A DNA stretch of 64,000 nucleotides from Cobetia marina (GCF_001720485.1 NZ_CP017114.1:1488001-1552000), one strand, 5' to 3'; numbered from the stretch's first letter, positions 1 through 9,089 are shown. Notes: a model not told the origin generated them from the letters alone. Program-made: numbers and translations.

Positions 1-1035
1 GGTTTCTGGTGTTATGCCGATGGCAAAGAGTGGCCAGGGTTCTTCGCTCAGAATCCGCTGCGGATCTACGCCCAGCGTTTTGGCAGCCGGGACGATATGC
101 ATAAGAGCCGTCAGCTGGAAGAGTCGATCGAGATCCATGCTCTGCATCTGCTGGATGTCATCCCGACGCTGGATCAGATACGTCTTGCACACGAACGTAG
201 TGAGCAGCAGACAGGATCTCGGCATAAGTCTCCTGATGACTCCCGTCATGCTTTCTACCCGCATGCCGGGCATGGTCTCGATCGTTTCGGCAAGCTGGAG
301 CTGCGCTACCGCTGCAGCCCCTTCGGCAACAGCTCTCACCGCCATGGTGATCAAGGCAATGTGAGTTTCATCGATACCGGTCGCTCCGTTTTATGTCCCA
401 CAGGAAGTTACGGTTATGCTTTCGGCAGCCAGCATCACCGTGAATGGACGCGCACCTCACTTGCCCACAACGTGCCATTGATCGATGGAGTGGCGCAGTC
501 TCTGGATGATCCAGCAGCGATAGCTCGCGTTATCTCGAGTACCCGAACGGGTGGAATGGTGGCTCATCGGCTGGACTTGAGCGCTGCCTATACAGGTGAT
601 ATCCGCTATGTACGCACCATCGTGTTATTGGAAGGTGTCGGCAGCGTGATATTTGATGATCTCTCAAGTCAGCAGCCATTTACTGTGCAGTGGCAGCTGC
701 ATTCTTCACTGAAAGCTGGCCTTCAATCCGACGAGCAGGGCAAAGCAGTAACACTTTGCGAAGGCCAGCGTGACTACCGACTGCGCCTGGAAAGCCACCC
801 GGAACTGACTCCTGAAGTGACTCATGGCTACGCTGAAGAGCGAGAAGAGCACATCATCATCGACAGCGATGCAAACCCCGATGTCGCTCACATGACGTGG
901 ACAATTCTTGCCCAGCGACAGCATTGCATCCTTGCCAGCTGTGTCAGTCAGGAGGTCATTCTGAAGCAGGAGGAGGGAAGGTTGCGTATCGTCTGGGAGG
1001 GTAAGGAGATGGTGGTGGAATTGATTGATTATTAA
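1..1035 (+). CDS. Heparinase II/III-like polysaccharide lyase, 3' part only
   Basis: The reading frame is open from base 1, so the N-terminal part and the start lie outside the window; about 344 residues remain. The visible part contains a histidine-rich stretch, SSHRHGDQGN, followed by a tyrosine/glycine segment and HHREWTRTSLAHN. This is the pattern of the heparinase II/III beta-sandwich domain found in alginate and oligo-alginate lyases and other uronic-acid polysaccharide lyases. Such enzymes cleave uronate-containing glycans by beta-elimination. The last part is beta-rich and ends at TAA 1033-1035. The exact substrate cannot be told from this fragment; alginate is a reasonable guess for a marine bacterium. 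Confidence 0.72.
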   Translation, partial: GFWCYADGKEWPGFFAQNPLRIYAQRFGSRDDMHKSRQLEESIEIHALHLLDVIPTLDQIRLAHERSEQQTGSRHKSPDDSRHAFYPHAGHGLDRFGKLELRYRCSPFGNSSHRHGDQGNVSFIDTGRSVLCPTGSYGYAFGSQHHREWTRTSLAHNVPLIDGVAQSLDDPAAIARVISSTRTGGMVAHRLDLSAAYTGDIRYVRTIVLLEGVGSVIFDDLSSQQPFTVQWQLHSSLKAGLQSDEQGKAVTLCEGQRDYRLRLESHPELTPEVTHGYAEEREEHIIIDSDANPDVAHMTWTILAQRQHCILASCVSQEVILKQEEGRLRIVWEGKEMVVELIDY

Positions 1036-1496
1036 TGGGAGAGGTTTTCTCTATTGTTATCATTCATTTTCAATCTCTACTTTATTGTCACACATTGAGT
1101 GTCCCGGCACTAGAATATGGTCCTTATTTAAGGAGGTTATAAATGACTATCCGTAGTGGCCGGGTTTGTACTCGCTTCAATTAAGTGTGGATAAATTTAG
1201 CTTCCTGTACTGGCTTGTTTTCTCTACTGGAGGGCATAAAAACCAGCAGAAATAGTGTATGGATATCCATCGGGCCTGGTCTGAAAGGGAGAGGTGAATG
1301 TATGGTGATTATCTTGATTCAGTCATAGGTCATAAGATAATCTTACTATCTATTGTTATTGTAATATATCAGAAATCACCTTCCGATTTAGCCCTTTGTA
1401 TAATGTGGATAGCATGCTCTTCTTGATCATGAAGTGTAGAGTTCTCATTACTGCAATGCTATGATCAGCGTTCTGAAAATATATAGAGAACATGGG
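1036..1496. other. AT-rich intergenic region
   Basis: About 460 bases, clearly lower in GC than the flanks. Apart from the 13-codon ORF with a strong ribosome binding site at 1131-1184, I see no gene, no tRNA and no convincing terminator. It probably carries the promoter of the downstream unknown gene. Confidence 0.6.
1143..1184 (+). CDS. Possible 13-codon peptide or leader ORF
   Basis: A perfect AGGAGG at 1131-1136 lies six bases before ATG 1143. The frame reads MTIRSGRVCTRFN and stops at TAA 1182. The Shine-Dalgarno strength and spacing are the only evidence for translation. The next gene begins more than 300 bases downstream, so a role as a leader peptide for that gene is possible but unsupported. 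Codon composition cannot be judged at this length. Confidence 0.35.
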   Translation: MTIRSGRVCTRFN

Positions 1497-2558
1497 ATGT
1501 CAAACGATAGGGAAGTTGTTTCTCGGAAATATCATGTTGATGACTTGCCGGGTACAAAATTACCCGCCACCAGAATTACTGGTATCTTGGAGCGGCTTCA
1601 GCAGGGAGAACCCATATCTCAGCTATCATTACGATACTTGGATAGTCAGGGTCTGCTGGCCCTAAAGAAATTTATTATGCAAGACATCCCTTTTGATCAG
1701 TTTCATCAAGAAGCAGAAGAAGAGCAGATTCTCAGAATACGGAAAGCCAAGCTAGACAGGATCGCAAAGGAAGAAGAAGCACGGTTGATAGAGGAAGCAA
1801 GACAAGAGAGTGTCCGAATAGCACAACAAAAATCCTTGGAGAAACGAAAGGCGCTAGAAAAGACACCTCAATATAAAGCCAGGATGAAAAATCGATTTCT
1901 GAGAAATAAGTATGCTATCGACTGTTACATTGAGAAAATCGACTTTCATCGTTTGATGGATATATTGCGTCGAATTGATGAAGACAATCGTCTTTTCGAA
2001 AATGATTTGCTGTGGCTTTCTACACATGGCCGGGATTATTTCAGCAAAGAGTTGAGGTCAGCCTATCATCATGCAGAGGCCAGGTTTTACGAGGAACATT
2101 TCAATCGTAGTCAAGATGTATGGATGGCGATTAATGCCAGTAGCCACTATCGAAAATGCGGAAAATCTCTCAGAGCTGCTGAAATTCTCAAGGCTATTGA
2201 TATTGTAAATATGGCATCAAGAAAAATGAAAACCGCATTTCATACAACATTTGGTGGTGTACAACGTGACCTCGGACACCGAGACGAGGCTATTGATCTA
2301 GCAATGATCGCTCACGGGCTCATGAGTAAAGACTTCAGACCATGCACATTGTTGGGTGCAATTTATATGGAAGGTGGACAGGTCAGTCTCGGTCATGAGT
2401 GGTACGAAAAAGCGATTGAACGTGGTGCGAGTGAGGAGGCTATTGATAGTGAGCTAAGAATCATCTTCAATCGCGCCAACCATAAGGACCGTCAGGATAT
2501 TCGCAAGTATCTTCTTCAGGTTGATTCAAGACGTTTTTCCTGGGTCAAGAATAGATGA
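1497..2558 (+). CDS. Unknown protein with coiled coil and TPR-like C-terminus
   Basis: I do not recognise the family. From the preferred start (ATG 1497, preceded by AGAGAAC) it has 353 residues; an in-frame ATG at 1461 would add 12. Residues about 65-130 are strongly charged and rich in E, K, R and Q, typical of a long helix or coiled coil. The C-terminal 150 residues contain helix pairs such as LGAIYMEGGQVSLGHEWYEK that resemble tetratricopeptide repeats. There is no signal peptide or membrane segment, so it is probably cytoplasmic. Base composition is AT-rich compared with the metF and lyase neighbours, which suggests acquisition by transfer. It faces metF tail to tail. Confidence 0.7.
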   Translation: MSNDREVVSRKYHVDDLPGTKLPATRITGILERLQQGEPISQLSLRYLDSQGLLALKKFIMQDIPFDQFHQEAEEEQILRIRKAKLDRIAKEEEARLIEEARQESVRIAQQKSLEKRKALEKTPQYKARMKNRFLRNKYAIDCYIEKIDFHRLMDILRRIDEDNRLFENDLLWLSTHGRDYFSKELRSAYHHAEARFYEEHFNRSQDVWMAINASSHYRKCGKSLRAAEILKAIDIVNMASRKMKTAFHTTFGGVQRDLGHRDEAIDLAMIAHGLMSKDFRPCTLLGAIYMEGGQVSLGHEWYEKAIERGASEEAIDSELRIIFNRANHKDRQDIRKYLLQVDSRRFSWVKNR

Positions 2559-2729
2559 GACGTTATTGAAGACCGTGGCCATTCCAGACCCTGTGCGCAA
2601 CATCTTTAGGGATTGGACGTGGTGCGTAGATAGCCGAGCAAATATCCATCCCGTAGCTTCCTGGAGTCTGACGCTATCAGTCATATGTCAGCGGGTTTGC
2701 GGAGAAGGGGTTGGATGAGGTTCGGGTGT

Positions 2730-3701
2730 TCATGGCATTCGTTCCCCCAGAATGCCTGCGCGCTGGATGATCTCCGGCACAGACGCTTCCTGACGATGCG
2801 CCATGATATGCACGCCACTCACACCCTCGATCTCACGCAACTGCTGGATCATCTCGATGCAGATGTCACGGCCTTCCGCCTTTTGATTCTTGGCACCCTT
2901 GAGGCGTTCGATCACCTCGTCCGGGATATGCACGCCGGGGACATGGCGACGCATCCACTCGGCGGTACGTGCCGAGGCCAGCGGGCCGACGCCGGGCAGG
3001 ATGAAGCATTTTTCCACCAGGCCCAGATCACGAGCGCGATGCATGAAGTCCTGAAAGCGTGGGAGGTCGAAGCAGTACTGTGTCTGGATGAACTGAGCCC
3101 CGGCGGCGATCTTCTTGGCCAGACGATGAGGGCGAAACGCGAAGGGCGGGGCGAAGGGGTTGGCGGCGGCGCCCAGAAATACCTGAGGCGCAGAGGTCAG
3201 TGACCGGCCGCTTGCGAAGGCGTGCTTGTCACGCAGTCCGGCGACGATTTCCAGCAGCGACAGGGAATCGAGGTCGAACACCGGCTTGGCCTCGGGGTGA
3301 TCCCCGACCTGCACACCATCGCCGGTCAGACACAGCAGGTTGCGGATGCCCAGCGCCGAGGCCCCCAGCACATCGCCCTGGATGGCGATGCGGTTTCTGT
3401 CACGACAGGAGATCTGCATCACCGTCTCATGGCCTTCGCGGGCCAGCAGGGCACACATCGCCACGCTCGACATGTGGCAATTGGCGCCCGAGCCATCGGT
3501 GGCGTTCATGGCATCGACATGGCCGGCAAACAGCTGCGCGCGTGCATGGACGTCCCGTGGGTCAGCCGAGTCGGGAGGCGCCAGCTCGGCGGTAACGGCG
3601 AACTGACCGCTTCTGAGCACTCGCTCCAGGTGACCGACGTTGCCATGGCGCTCGGCAGGTGGCGCCTGGGTGTTGTCCGGGATAGTGAGTCTGGAGGTCA
3701 T
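2730..3701 (-). CDS. Methylenetetrahydrofolate reductase family protein
   Basis: A 323-residue TIM-barrel flavoenzyme of the MetF family, which converts 5,10-methylene-THF and 5-methyl-THF. Visible family features are the glutamate in FAVTAELAPPDS (E39, matching the catalytic glutamate of MetF), CLTGDG around residue 124 and a PGVGPL turn. Length is slightly above the roughly 296 residues of E. coli MetF. Its ATG overlaps the stop of the cysteine-rich partner gene upstream (ATGA at 3698-3701), so the two are translationally coupled. That pairing marks the MetF/MetV type rather than the stand-alone methionine-synthesis enzyme. Such pairs are seen in C1-releasing catabolism, for example of betaine derivatives. 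The direction of the reaction here is inference. Confidence 0.85.
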   Translation of the reverse strand: MTSRLTIPDNTQAPPAERHGNVGHLERVLRSGQFAVTAELAPPDSADPRDVHARAQLFAGHVDAMNATDGSGANCHMSSVAMCALLAREGHETVMQISCRDRNRIAIQGDVLGASALGIRNLLCLTGDGVQVGDHPEAKPVFDLDSLSLLEIVAGLRDKHAFASGRSLTSAPQVFLGAAANPFAPPFAFRPHRLAKKIAAGAQFIQTQYCFDLPRFQDFMHRARDLGLVEKCFILPGVGPLASARTAEWMRRHVPGVHIPDEVIERLKGAKNQKAEGRDICIEMIQQLREIEGVSGVHIMAHRQEASVPEIIQRAGILGERMP

Positions 3702-4162
3702 TTCAGGCTCTCTCGACGCTCAGCGGCTTGCCGAGCCACACGCAGCCAGGATGAAGTGCCCTGCAGGCGGTGGTCCACCGGCAACTGCACGACCTGGATC
3801 GCGTCGCTGTCCTTCATTCGCTGGCTGCCTTCCCAGGCTTCCACCCAGACACAACGCTTGTCCGGTTCGACTTCACAGTTGCCATTCTGCATGACACCGC
3901 CGCAGGGACCGTTGCGCAGATTCTTGGGGCAGTTCATGGAGCAGGACATGCCGGTCGAACTCAGAATGCACTGGCCACACATCTGACAGTCAAACAGCAA
4001 ACCCTTGCAGGCTTGCTCCAAGCTGGCGACGGGCTTCTCGGCACGTGCGTAACCGACAGACTTCCACAGCGGCTGCAGTTTGATGATCACCGGCTCGACG
4101 GCCCGATAGGTGAGCTCCAGCAGTCGCGCGTAACGTGCGGCCCACAGACGAATCGAATACAC
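3698..4162 (-). CDS. Cysteine-rich MetV-type partner of MetF
   Basis: A 154-residue protein matching the methylenetetrahydrofolate reductase C-terminal (MetV-like) domain. It has a run of cysteine motifs, CQMCGQC, CSMNCPK and GPCGG, between about residues 60 and 95, suited to binding an iron-sulfur cluster or zinc. The start is GTG 4162, fixed by AGGAGG five bases upstream; an ATG nearby is in another frame. It overlaps the downstream metF-like gene by four bases. It probably forms a complex with that reductase, supplying electrons or stabilising it. No other gene follows on this strand, so the pair forms its own operon. Confidence 0.8.
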   Translation of the reverse strand: MYSIRLWAARYARLLELTYRAVEPVIIKLQPLWKSVGYARAEKPVASLEQACKGLLFDCQMCGQCILSSTGMSCSMNCPKNLRNGPCGGVMQNGNCEVEPDKRCVWVEAWEGSQRMKDSDAIQVVQLPVDHRLQGTSSWLRVARQAAERRESLK

Positions 4163-4359
4163 GCATGCCTCCTGTCAAACACTGGCGGGGGTAACGCCAT
4201 GGGCGTTCTGGAGCGCTATCTTCGCATGGCCGCCACCCGGGCCGACATCCCGTGGGCGACAGCGTCACTATCGAAAGGCGCACAATAAGCGGGAGAGGCA
4301 TCGTTGCTTGGCTGAAGCCAAAAAGCCTCCGTAGCCCTGAAAGCCCCCGAAACCTAGAA

Positions 4360-4394
4360 AGACGCCGGAGCATTCGCTGCTCCGGCGTCTTTTT
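4360..4394. terminator. Rho-independent terminator between metV and the cyd operon
   Basis: A perfect 13-bp stem (4360-4372 with 4378-4390) and a 5-base loop, followed on the plus strand by five T residues. On the minus strand it ends in TCTTTC and lies 30 bases past the last cyd gene, so it probably terminates the cyd operon. Confidence 0.8.
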
Positions 4395-4424
4395 GTGTCT
4401 ACGTGATGTCTTCTTTCGCTGCTT

Positions 4425-4637
4425 TCATGGTGTAAGGCCCGCGGCCTGCATGAAGCGTCGCAGTGTTAGAGAGACGAGGCCCAGCGCGCTGACGCTGCCT
4501 CCCCAGATGACCACCAGCCAGCCGACTTTGCTGAGCCAGCTGGCCGGGCGCGCAGGCGTCCCGGATGGCTCGATGCTGGGCCTGGCTGTGGGGGCGTGCA
4601 GTGGCACTGAATGTGACTCGCGTGTCGGGGATGTCAT
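4425..4637 (-). CDS. DUF2474 small subunit of the bd-type oxidase
   Basis: A 70-residue peptide with one membrane helix (WLVVIWGGSVSALGLVSLTL) and a C-terminal MQAAGLTP, the pattern of the DUF2474 family that accompanies CydAB/CioAB. By analogy with CydX it probably sits beside the catalytic subunit and stabilises the haem site. I take ATG 4637, which overlaps the end of cydB; a longer frame to 4703 would lie entirely inside cydB. The N-terminal half is Pro/Ser-rich and probably disordered in the cytoplasm. Confidence 0.75.
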   Translation of the reverse strand: MTSPTRESHSVPLHAPTARPSIEPSGTPARPASWLSKVGWLVVIWGGSVSALGLVSLTLRRFMQAAGLTP

Positions 4638-4648
4638 GTCAGTACCTC

Positions 4649-5665
4649 TCAATGGTAGCCATCGGTGTGACGGACCTTGCCCTTGAACACGAAGTAGCTC
4701 CACGCCGTGTACACCAGGATGATCGGCAGGATGAAGAGCGTACCGACGAGGGCAAAGCCCTGGCTCTGTGGCGGAGAGGCCGCTTCCCAGATCGTCACAT
4801 GACCGGGAATGATGTCAGGCCACATGCTGATGCCGAAACCGCTGTAGCCCAGGAAGATCAAGGCCAGCACCAGCAGGAAAGGCTGGGCATGATATTCAAG
4901 GGCGACGGCGCGGATCAGCGCATAACCGGCCAGTACTACCAGCACTGGCACCGGCAGGAACCAGAACAGCTGCGGCAGCGTGAACCAGCGCTCGGCGATG
5001 GCGGGGCGCGCCAGCGGAGTCCACAGACTGACGGCCGCGATCATGATCAATACCCACAGCGTCAGCGGGCGCGTCAGGGCAAACATGCGCGCCTGGAGAA
5101 TGCCTTCGGTCTTCATGATCAGCCAGGTGCTGCCGAGCAATGCATAGGTGAACAGCAGCGCCACACCGCAGAACAGCGGGAAGGGTGACAACCAGTCCAG
5201 CGAACCGCCGCTGAAGTGAACCCCATCGAAGGCGATGCCCTGGATGTAGCCTCCCAGTGCGACGCCTTGACTGAAGGTGGCCAGCACCGAGCCGCCCACG
5301 AAGGCCTTGTCCCACCAGTGGCGACTCGCGTCCGAGGCCTTGAAGCGAAATTCGAAGGCGACACCGCGGAAGATGAGGCCGATCAACATGGCGACAAGGG
5401 GAATGCTCAGGGCTTCCAGCAAGACGGCGTAGGCCAGCGGAAAGGCTACAAATAGCCCGGCGCCGCCCAGCACCAACCATGTCTCGTTGCCATCCCACAC
5501 GGGGGCCACGGTATTCATCATCACATCGCGGTCCACCTTTTCCTCCACCCACGGGAAGAGAATGCCGATGCCCAGATCAAAGCCGTCCATGATCACATAC
5601 ATCATCAGGCCGAACAGGATGATGCCCGCCCAGATGACAGAAAGGTCGATACCCATAGCGTTCAT
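4649..5665 (-). CDS. cydB: Cytochrome bd-type quinol oxidase subunit II
   Basis: A 338-residue integral membrane protein of the CydB/CioB family. It starts with the conserved VIWAGIILFGLMMYVIMDGFDLGIG-type first helix (seen from about residue 10) and has WDGNETWLV at about residue 57. About eight to nine helices can be recognised. With CydA it forms the quinol oxidase that reduces oxygen to water in the cytoplasmic membrane. An in-frame ATG three codons further in (5656) is an alternative start. It lies eight bases after cydA and overlaps the DUF2474 gene, so the three form an operon. Confidence 0.92.
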   Translation of the reverse strand: MNAMGIDLSVIWAGIILFGLMMYVIMDGFDLGIGILFPWVEEKVDRDVMMNTVAPVWDGNETWLVLGGAGLFVAFPLAYAVLLEALSIPLVAMLIGLIFRGVAFEFRFKASDASRHWWDKAFVGGSVLATFSQGVALGGYIQGIAFDGVHFSGGSLDWLSPFPLFCGVALLFTYALLGSTWLIMKTEGILQARMFALTRPLTLWVLIMIAAVSLWTPLARPAIAERWFTLPQLFWFLPVPVLVVLAGYALIRAVALEYHAQPFLLVLALIFLGYSGFGISMWPDIIPGHVTIWEAASPPQSQGFALVGTLFILPIILVYTAWSYFVFKGKVRHTDGYH

Positions 5666-5673
5666 CGCTCCGG

Positions 5674-7089
5674 TCAGTGAGTGGTGCCGTCGAGAGATTC
5701 CTCGATGGCCGACAGTGGGCGGGATGGCGTGCGTGGCTTGCCGGGGCCGCCGCTGGGGGCGTGGCTGTCATCACCCGCCGGCCCTTTCTTGATCAGCTTG
5801 AAGAGGTAGTTGATCCCCGTGCCGAAGACGATGAAGTACACCGTGACAAAGGCCGTCAGGCTGATGCTGAGGTGAACGGCGCTGTGGGCAGAGACGGCAT
5901 CTTCCGTTCTCATCAAACCGTAGATCACCCACGGCTGGCGGCCGACTTCGGTGGTGAACCAGCCCGCGAGTATCGCGATCAGACCGGCCGGCCCCATGGC
6001 GACGGCCAGCCTCAGCCAGCGCCGCGAGATAAAGAGCCTACCCTTGCGAGCCAGATAGACACCCGAGAGGCCGAGCAGAATCATCGCAAGGCCCAGGCCA
6101 ACCATCAGGCGGAAGCTCCAGAACACGATGGTCGAATTGGGACGGTCCGCGGCGGGGAAGTCCTTGAGCGCCGGTACCTGCTTGTCGATGTCATGCATCA
6201 ACAGCAGGCTGCCGAGAGCCGGGATCTCGAGCGCGAAGCGCGTCTCTTCGCGCTGCATGTCGGGCACACCGAACAGGATCAACGGCGTCGGTTCCCCATG
6301 GCTGTTGTCCCAATGACCTTCGATGGCCGCGATCTTGGCCGGTTGGTGCTTGAGCGTATTCAGGCCATGCATGTCGCCGACGAAGGCCTGCAGCGGGGCG
6401 GTCACCATCAACATCAGCACCGCCATGACCAGCATCTTGCGCACTTCCGGGGTGTCGCGTTTCTTGAGCAGCAACCAGGCGGCGGAGGCAGCGACGAACA
6501 GCGAGGTGCTCAGGAAGGAGGCCAGTGCCATGTGGGCCAGGCGATAGGGGAAGGAGGGGTTGAAGACGATCGCGAACCAGTCGACCGGCACGACGATGCC
6601 ATCAATGACCTCGTGCCCCTGTGGGGTCTGCATCCAGCTGTTGGACGACAGGATCCAGAACATCGAGACCAGGGTGCCGAGTGCGACCATGCAGGTCGAG
6701 AAGAAGTGCAGGCCGCGACCGACGCGATTCCAGCCAAATAGCATCACGCCGAGGAAGCCGGCTTCGAGGAAGAAGGCGGTCAGCACTTCATAGGTCAGCA
6801 GTGGCCCGGTCACGCTGCCGGCAAAGGCCGAGAAACCGCTCCAATGCGTGCCGAACTGGTAGGCCATGACCAGTCCCGACACCACACCCATCGCGAAGTT
6901 GACCGCGAATATCTTCGACCAGAAATGATAGAGATTGCGGTAGACCTGTGTGCCTGTCTTCAACCACATGCCTTCCAGCACCGCCAGATAGCTGGCGAGG
7001 CCAATGGTGATGGCCGGGAAGATGATGTGAAACGAGATGGTGAAGGCGAACTGTATCCTGGCCAGGTCGATGGCCTCGGTGCCGAACAT
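5674..7089 (-). CDS. cydA: Cytochrome bd-type (cyanide-insensitive) ubiquinol oxidase subunit I
   Basis: A 471-residue CydA/CioA protein. His 21 in the first helix (FTISFHIIFPA) corresponds to a haem ligand. GRQPWVIYG near residue 390 is the family signature. The Q-loop region is short, which places it with the cyanide-insensitive CIO subgroup rather than the long-loop E. coli CydA. The C-terminal 35 residues are rich in Pro, Gly and Ser and face the cytoplasm. AGGAGAC precedes ATG 7089. It is the first gene of the cydA-cydB-DUF2474 operon and supports respiration at low oxygen or in the presence of haem-copper oxidase inhibitors. Confidence 0.93.
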   Translation of the reverse strand: MFGTEAIDLARIQFAFTISFHIIFPAITIGLASYLAVLEGMWLKTGTQVYRNLYHFWSKIFAVNFAMGVVSGLVMAYQFGTHWSGFSAFAGSVTGPLLTYEVLTAFFLEAGFLGVMLFGWNRVGRGLHFFSTCMVALGTLVSMFWILSSNSWMQTPQGHEVIDGIVVPVDWFAIVFNPSFPYRLAHMALASFLSTSLFVAASAAWLLLKKRDTPEVRKMLVMAVLMLMVTAPLQAFVGDMHGLNTLKHQPAKIAAIEGHWDNSHGEPTPLILFGVPDMQREETRFALEIPALGSLLLMHDIDKQVPALKDFPAADRPNSTIVFWSFRLMVGLGLAMILLGLSGVYLARKGRLFISRRWLRLAVAMGPAGLIAILAGWFTTEVGRQPWVIYGLMRTEDAVSAHSAVHLSISLTAFVTVYFIVFGTGINYLFKLIKKGPAGDDSHAPSGGPGKPRTPSRPLSAIEESLDGTTH

Positions 7090-7667
7090 GGCAATGTCTC
7101 CTGAGTAGGCGGCAAGGGGGACGGCCCTGCCTGAATCTTCGCCGCTACTCTAGGGAGCCGCCTGATCCCATAACAGGCTCAGTTGTGCGAGAAAAAACCA
7201 TATCAGTTGCGAGCTGAACCTTGGCTTGGCGTGAAATGCCCGTGAGCCAGTCAACCCGCCAGCCAGGCGGTATGGCAAGAATCCAGCAAGGCGAGCCGGA
7301 CAGGAGGGCGCACTCTGATTGATGCCAGCACCATGTTAGTGTCAGATGCTTGGCCTCATCGCCCTAGGCGGCAGGCCCCGCCATGGCGGGCTCTGGCGCA
7401 CTCTGCAGGGGCACACATGCGGCATCAGGGCAGGCAATCAAGGTGAGTAAAACGGTGCGCAATCAAGGCGTGGCAAGCGGCTCTCGAGCGAGTGATATGC
7501 ACCGCAAAAGACTGTTTTGACGCAGCGGATAACGCGTGAAGACTGTGTGGCAAGGCGGCAGCAAGGACTGCGGTATTTGCGCGCACTCATGCGCACATAC
7601 TCAAGGCGCTTCTCGCATCCTGCATATCGCATATCGCATATCGCATACAACCTGAGTGGTCCGCGTG
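7090..7667. other. Intergenic region upstream of cydA
   Basis: About 580 bases between the cydA start and the stop of the MocR-type gene, both on the minus strand. It must hold the cyd promoter, but I see no clear FNR-type site or strong promoter. The only structured element found is a 7-bp tandem repeat (GCATATC, about 3.7 copies) at 7622-7647. Confidence 0.55.
7622..7647. repeat. 7-bp tandem repeat GCATATC
   Basis: Three full copies and a partial one lie just downstream of the MocR-type gene. Function unknown; it may simply be a slipped-strand repeat. Confidence 0.6.
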
Positions 7668-9089
7668 TCAGGCTGCCTTGAGCAATTCACCCAATGTTTG
7701 CATGGCGCGCTCTGACGCCGCGTCCCACGGGTGGCCGTAGCTCAAGCGAATGCAATGCTTGAAGCCCTGGGTGGCCGAGAAGATGGGCCCCGGCGCCAGG
7801 CTGATGCCGTGGGCCAGTGCCTGCTGAAACAGGGCCAGCGAGTCGATGTGCTCGGGAAGCTCGCACCACAGGAAATAGCCCCCGTGGGGATGGGTAACGC
7901 GGGTGTCTGCAGGGAAGTAGCGATCAATGGCTGCCAGCATGGCCGTCTGCTGGGTCTCGAGCGCCAGGCGTAGCTTGCGCAGGTGGCGGTCGTAGCCGCC
8001 ATGCTGGAGGTAGTCGGCCAGGGCCACCTGGGCAGGCAGCGATGGCGAGATGGTCGTCATCAGCTTGAGGCGCGAAATCTCCCGGGTATGCCGCCCCGCG
8101 GATATCCAGCCCACCCGATAGCCCGGCGCCAGGCACTTGGAGAACGACCCGCAGTGCATCACCAGGCCCTCGACATCCAGCGCCTTGACGGGCTGCGGGG
8201 GCGACACCTCGGCACGTTGATCGAAATAAAGCTCCGCGTAGACATCATCCTCCAGCATCGGCAGCTGATGACGGCAGAGCAGCGCATACAGTTGCGCCTT
8301 GCGCGCATCGCTCAAGCTGGCCCCCAGCGGATTCTGCAGATGGCTCATGAACCAGCAGGCCTTGATGGGCAGCGTCTCCAGACGATTCTCGAGCACCTCG
8401 AGATCGATCCCGTCGCGCGGGTGTACCGGAATTTCCACCGCGCGCAGCTTGAGCCGCTCAAGCACCTGAAGCGTGGCATAGAAGGCCGGCGCCTCGATGG
8501 CGACCAGGTCCCCGGTCTGGGTGACACATTGCAGGCCAAGATTGAGCGCTTCCATGGCGCCATTGGTGATCACCAGCGCCTCTGTCGGCAGCTGCATGCC
8601 GTTGACCATGTAGCGCTGAGCGATCTGTCGGCACAGGTCAGGATGGCCTGTGGTCATGTCGGAGATCACGGCATGCGATGACAGCTGGCGCAGCCCACGC
8701 GTCATGCTGGTCGCAAGCCGCGCGAGCGGAAAGAGCTCCGGGCTCGGGAAGGCAGAGCCGAAGGGCACGGTGTCGTTGTCGCGCAGTGAGCCCAGCACCG
8801 AGAACACCAGTTCACTGACGGCGACATCGGAAGGGGCTTGCTGCTGCAGGGCGACATGCGGCTCATCAAGTATCCGTGAGGCATTGTCGCGCACGAAATA
8901 TCCCGAGCGCGGCCGCGCACTGATCAATCCCTGATTCTCCAGCAGGTAATACGCCTGGAAGACGGTAGAGGGGCTGATGCCATGCGCCTTGCTGGCCTGA
9001 CGCACCGACGGCACGCGCTCACCCGGCGCGAGAATGCCGGTTCGAATCAGGTTGGAGATCTCGGCGGCAAAGCGTTCATAACGCTTCAT
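7668..9089 (-). CDS. MocR-type regulator: GntR DNA-binding domain fused to a PLP aminotransferase-like domain
   Basis: A 473-residue protein. Residues 1-75 form a GntR winged helix-turn-helix (ILAPGERVPSVRQASKAHGISPSTVFQAYY). The rest is a class I/II aminotransferase fold with ITNGAMEAL, the LEDDVYAEL segment and a lysine in SFSKCLAPGYRVGW expected to bind pyridoxal phosphate. MocR proteins sense PLP-linked amines or amino acids and regulate nearby or distant genes. AGGAAAG precedes ATG 9089. It is divergent from urtA across a 460-base region that contains nitrogen-control sites, but nothing shows that it regulates urea uptake. Confidence 0.9.
   Translation of the reverse strand: MKRYERFAAEISNLIRTGILAPGERVPSVRQASKAHGISPSTVFQAYYLLENQGLISARPRSGYFVRDNASRILDEPHVALQQQAPSDVAVSELVFSVLGSLRDNDTVPFGSAFPSPELFPLARLATSMTRGLRQLSSHAVISDMTTGHPDLCRQIAQRYMVNGMQLPTEALVITNGAMEALNLGLQCVTQTGDLVAIEAPAFYATLQVLERLKLRAVEIPVHPRDGIDLEVLENRLETLPIKACWFMSHLQNPLGASLSDARKAQLYALLCRHQLPMLEDDVYAELYFDQRAEVSPPQPVKALDVEGLVMHCGSFSKCLAPGYRVGWISAGRHTREISRLKLMTTISPSLPAQVALADYLQHGGYDRHLRKLRLALETQQTAMLAAIDRYFPADTRVTHPHGGYFLWCELPEHIDSLALFQQALAHGISLAPGPIFSATQGFKHCIRLSYGHPWDAASERAMQTLGELLKAA

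Noticed and set aside
14..364. Plus-strand ORF of 116 residues at the left end
   Set aside because: It lies entirely inside the heparinase-like frame, which has clear family motifs; this is a shadow frame.
2521..2718. 65-residue ORF after the unknown protein gene
   Set aside because: It overlaps the end of the real gene, has no ribosome site and no recognisable features.
5677..6741. Long plus-strand ORF opposite cydA
   Set aside because: High-GC antisense frame with no domain; cydA is unmistakable on the other strand. The same applies to long antisense frames opposite urtA, urtC, the TRAP genes and the BCCT gene.
7438..7650. 70-residue minus-strand ORF upstream of cydA
   Set aside because: Low-complexity end from the GCATATC repeat, no ribosome site, no protein-like pattern.
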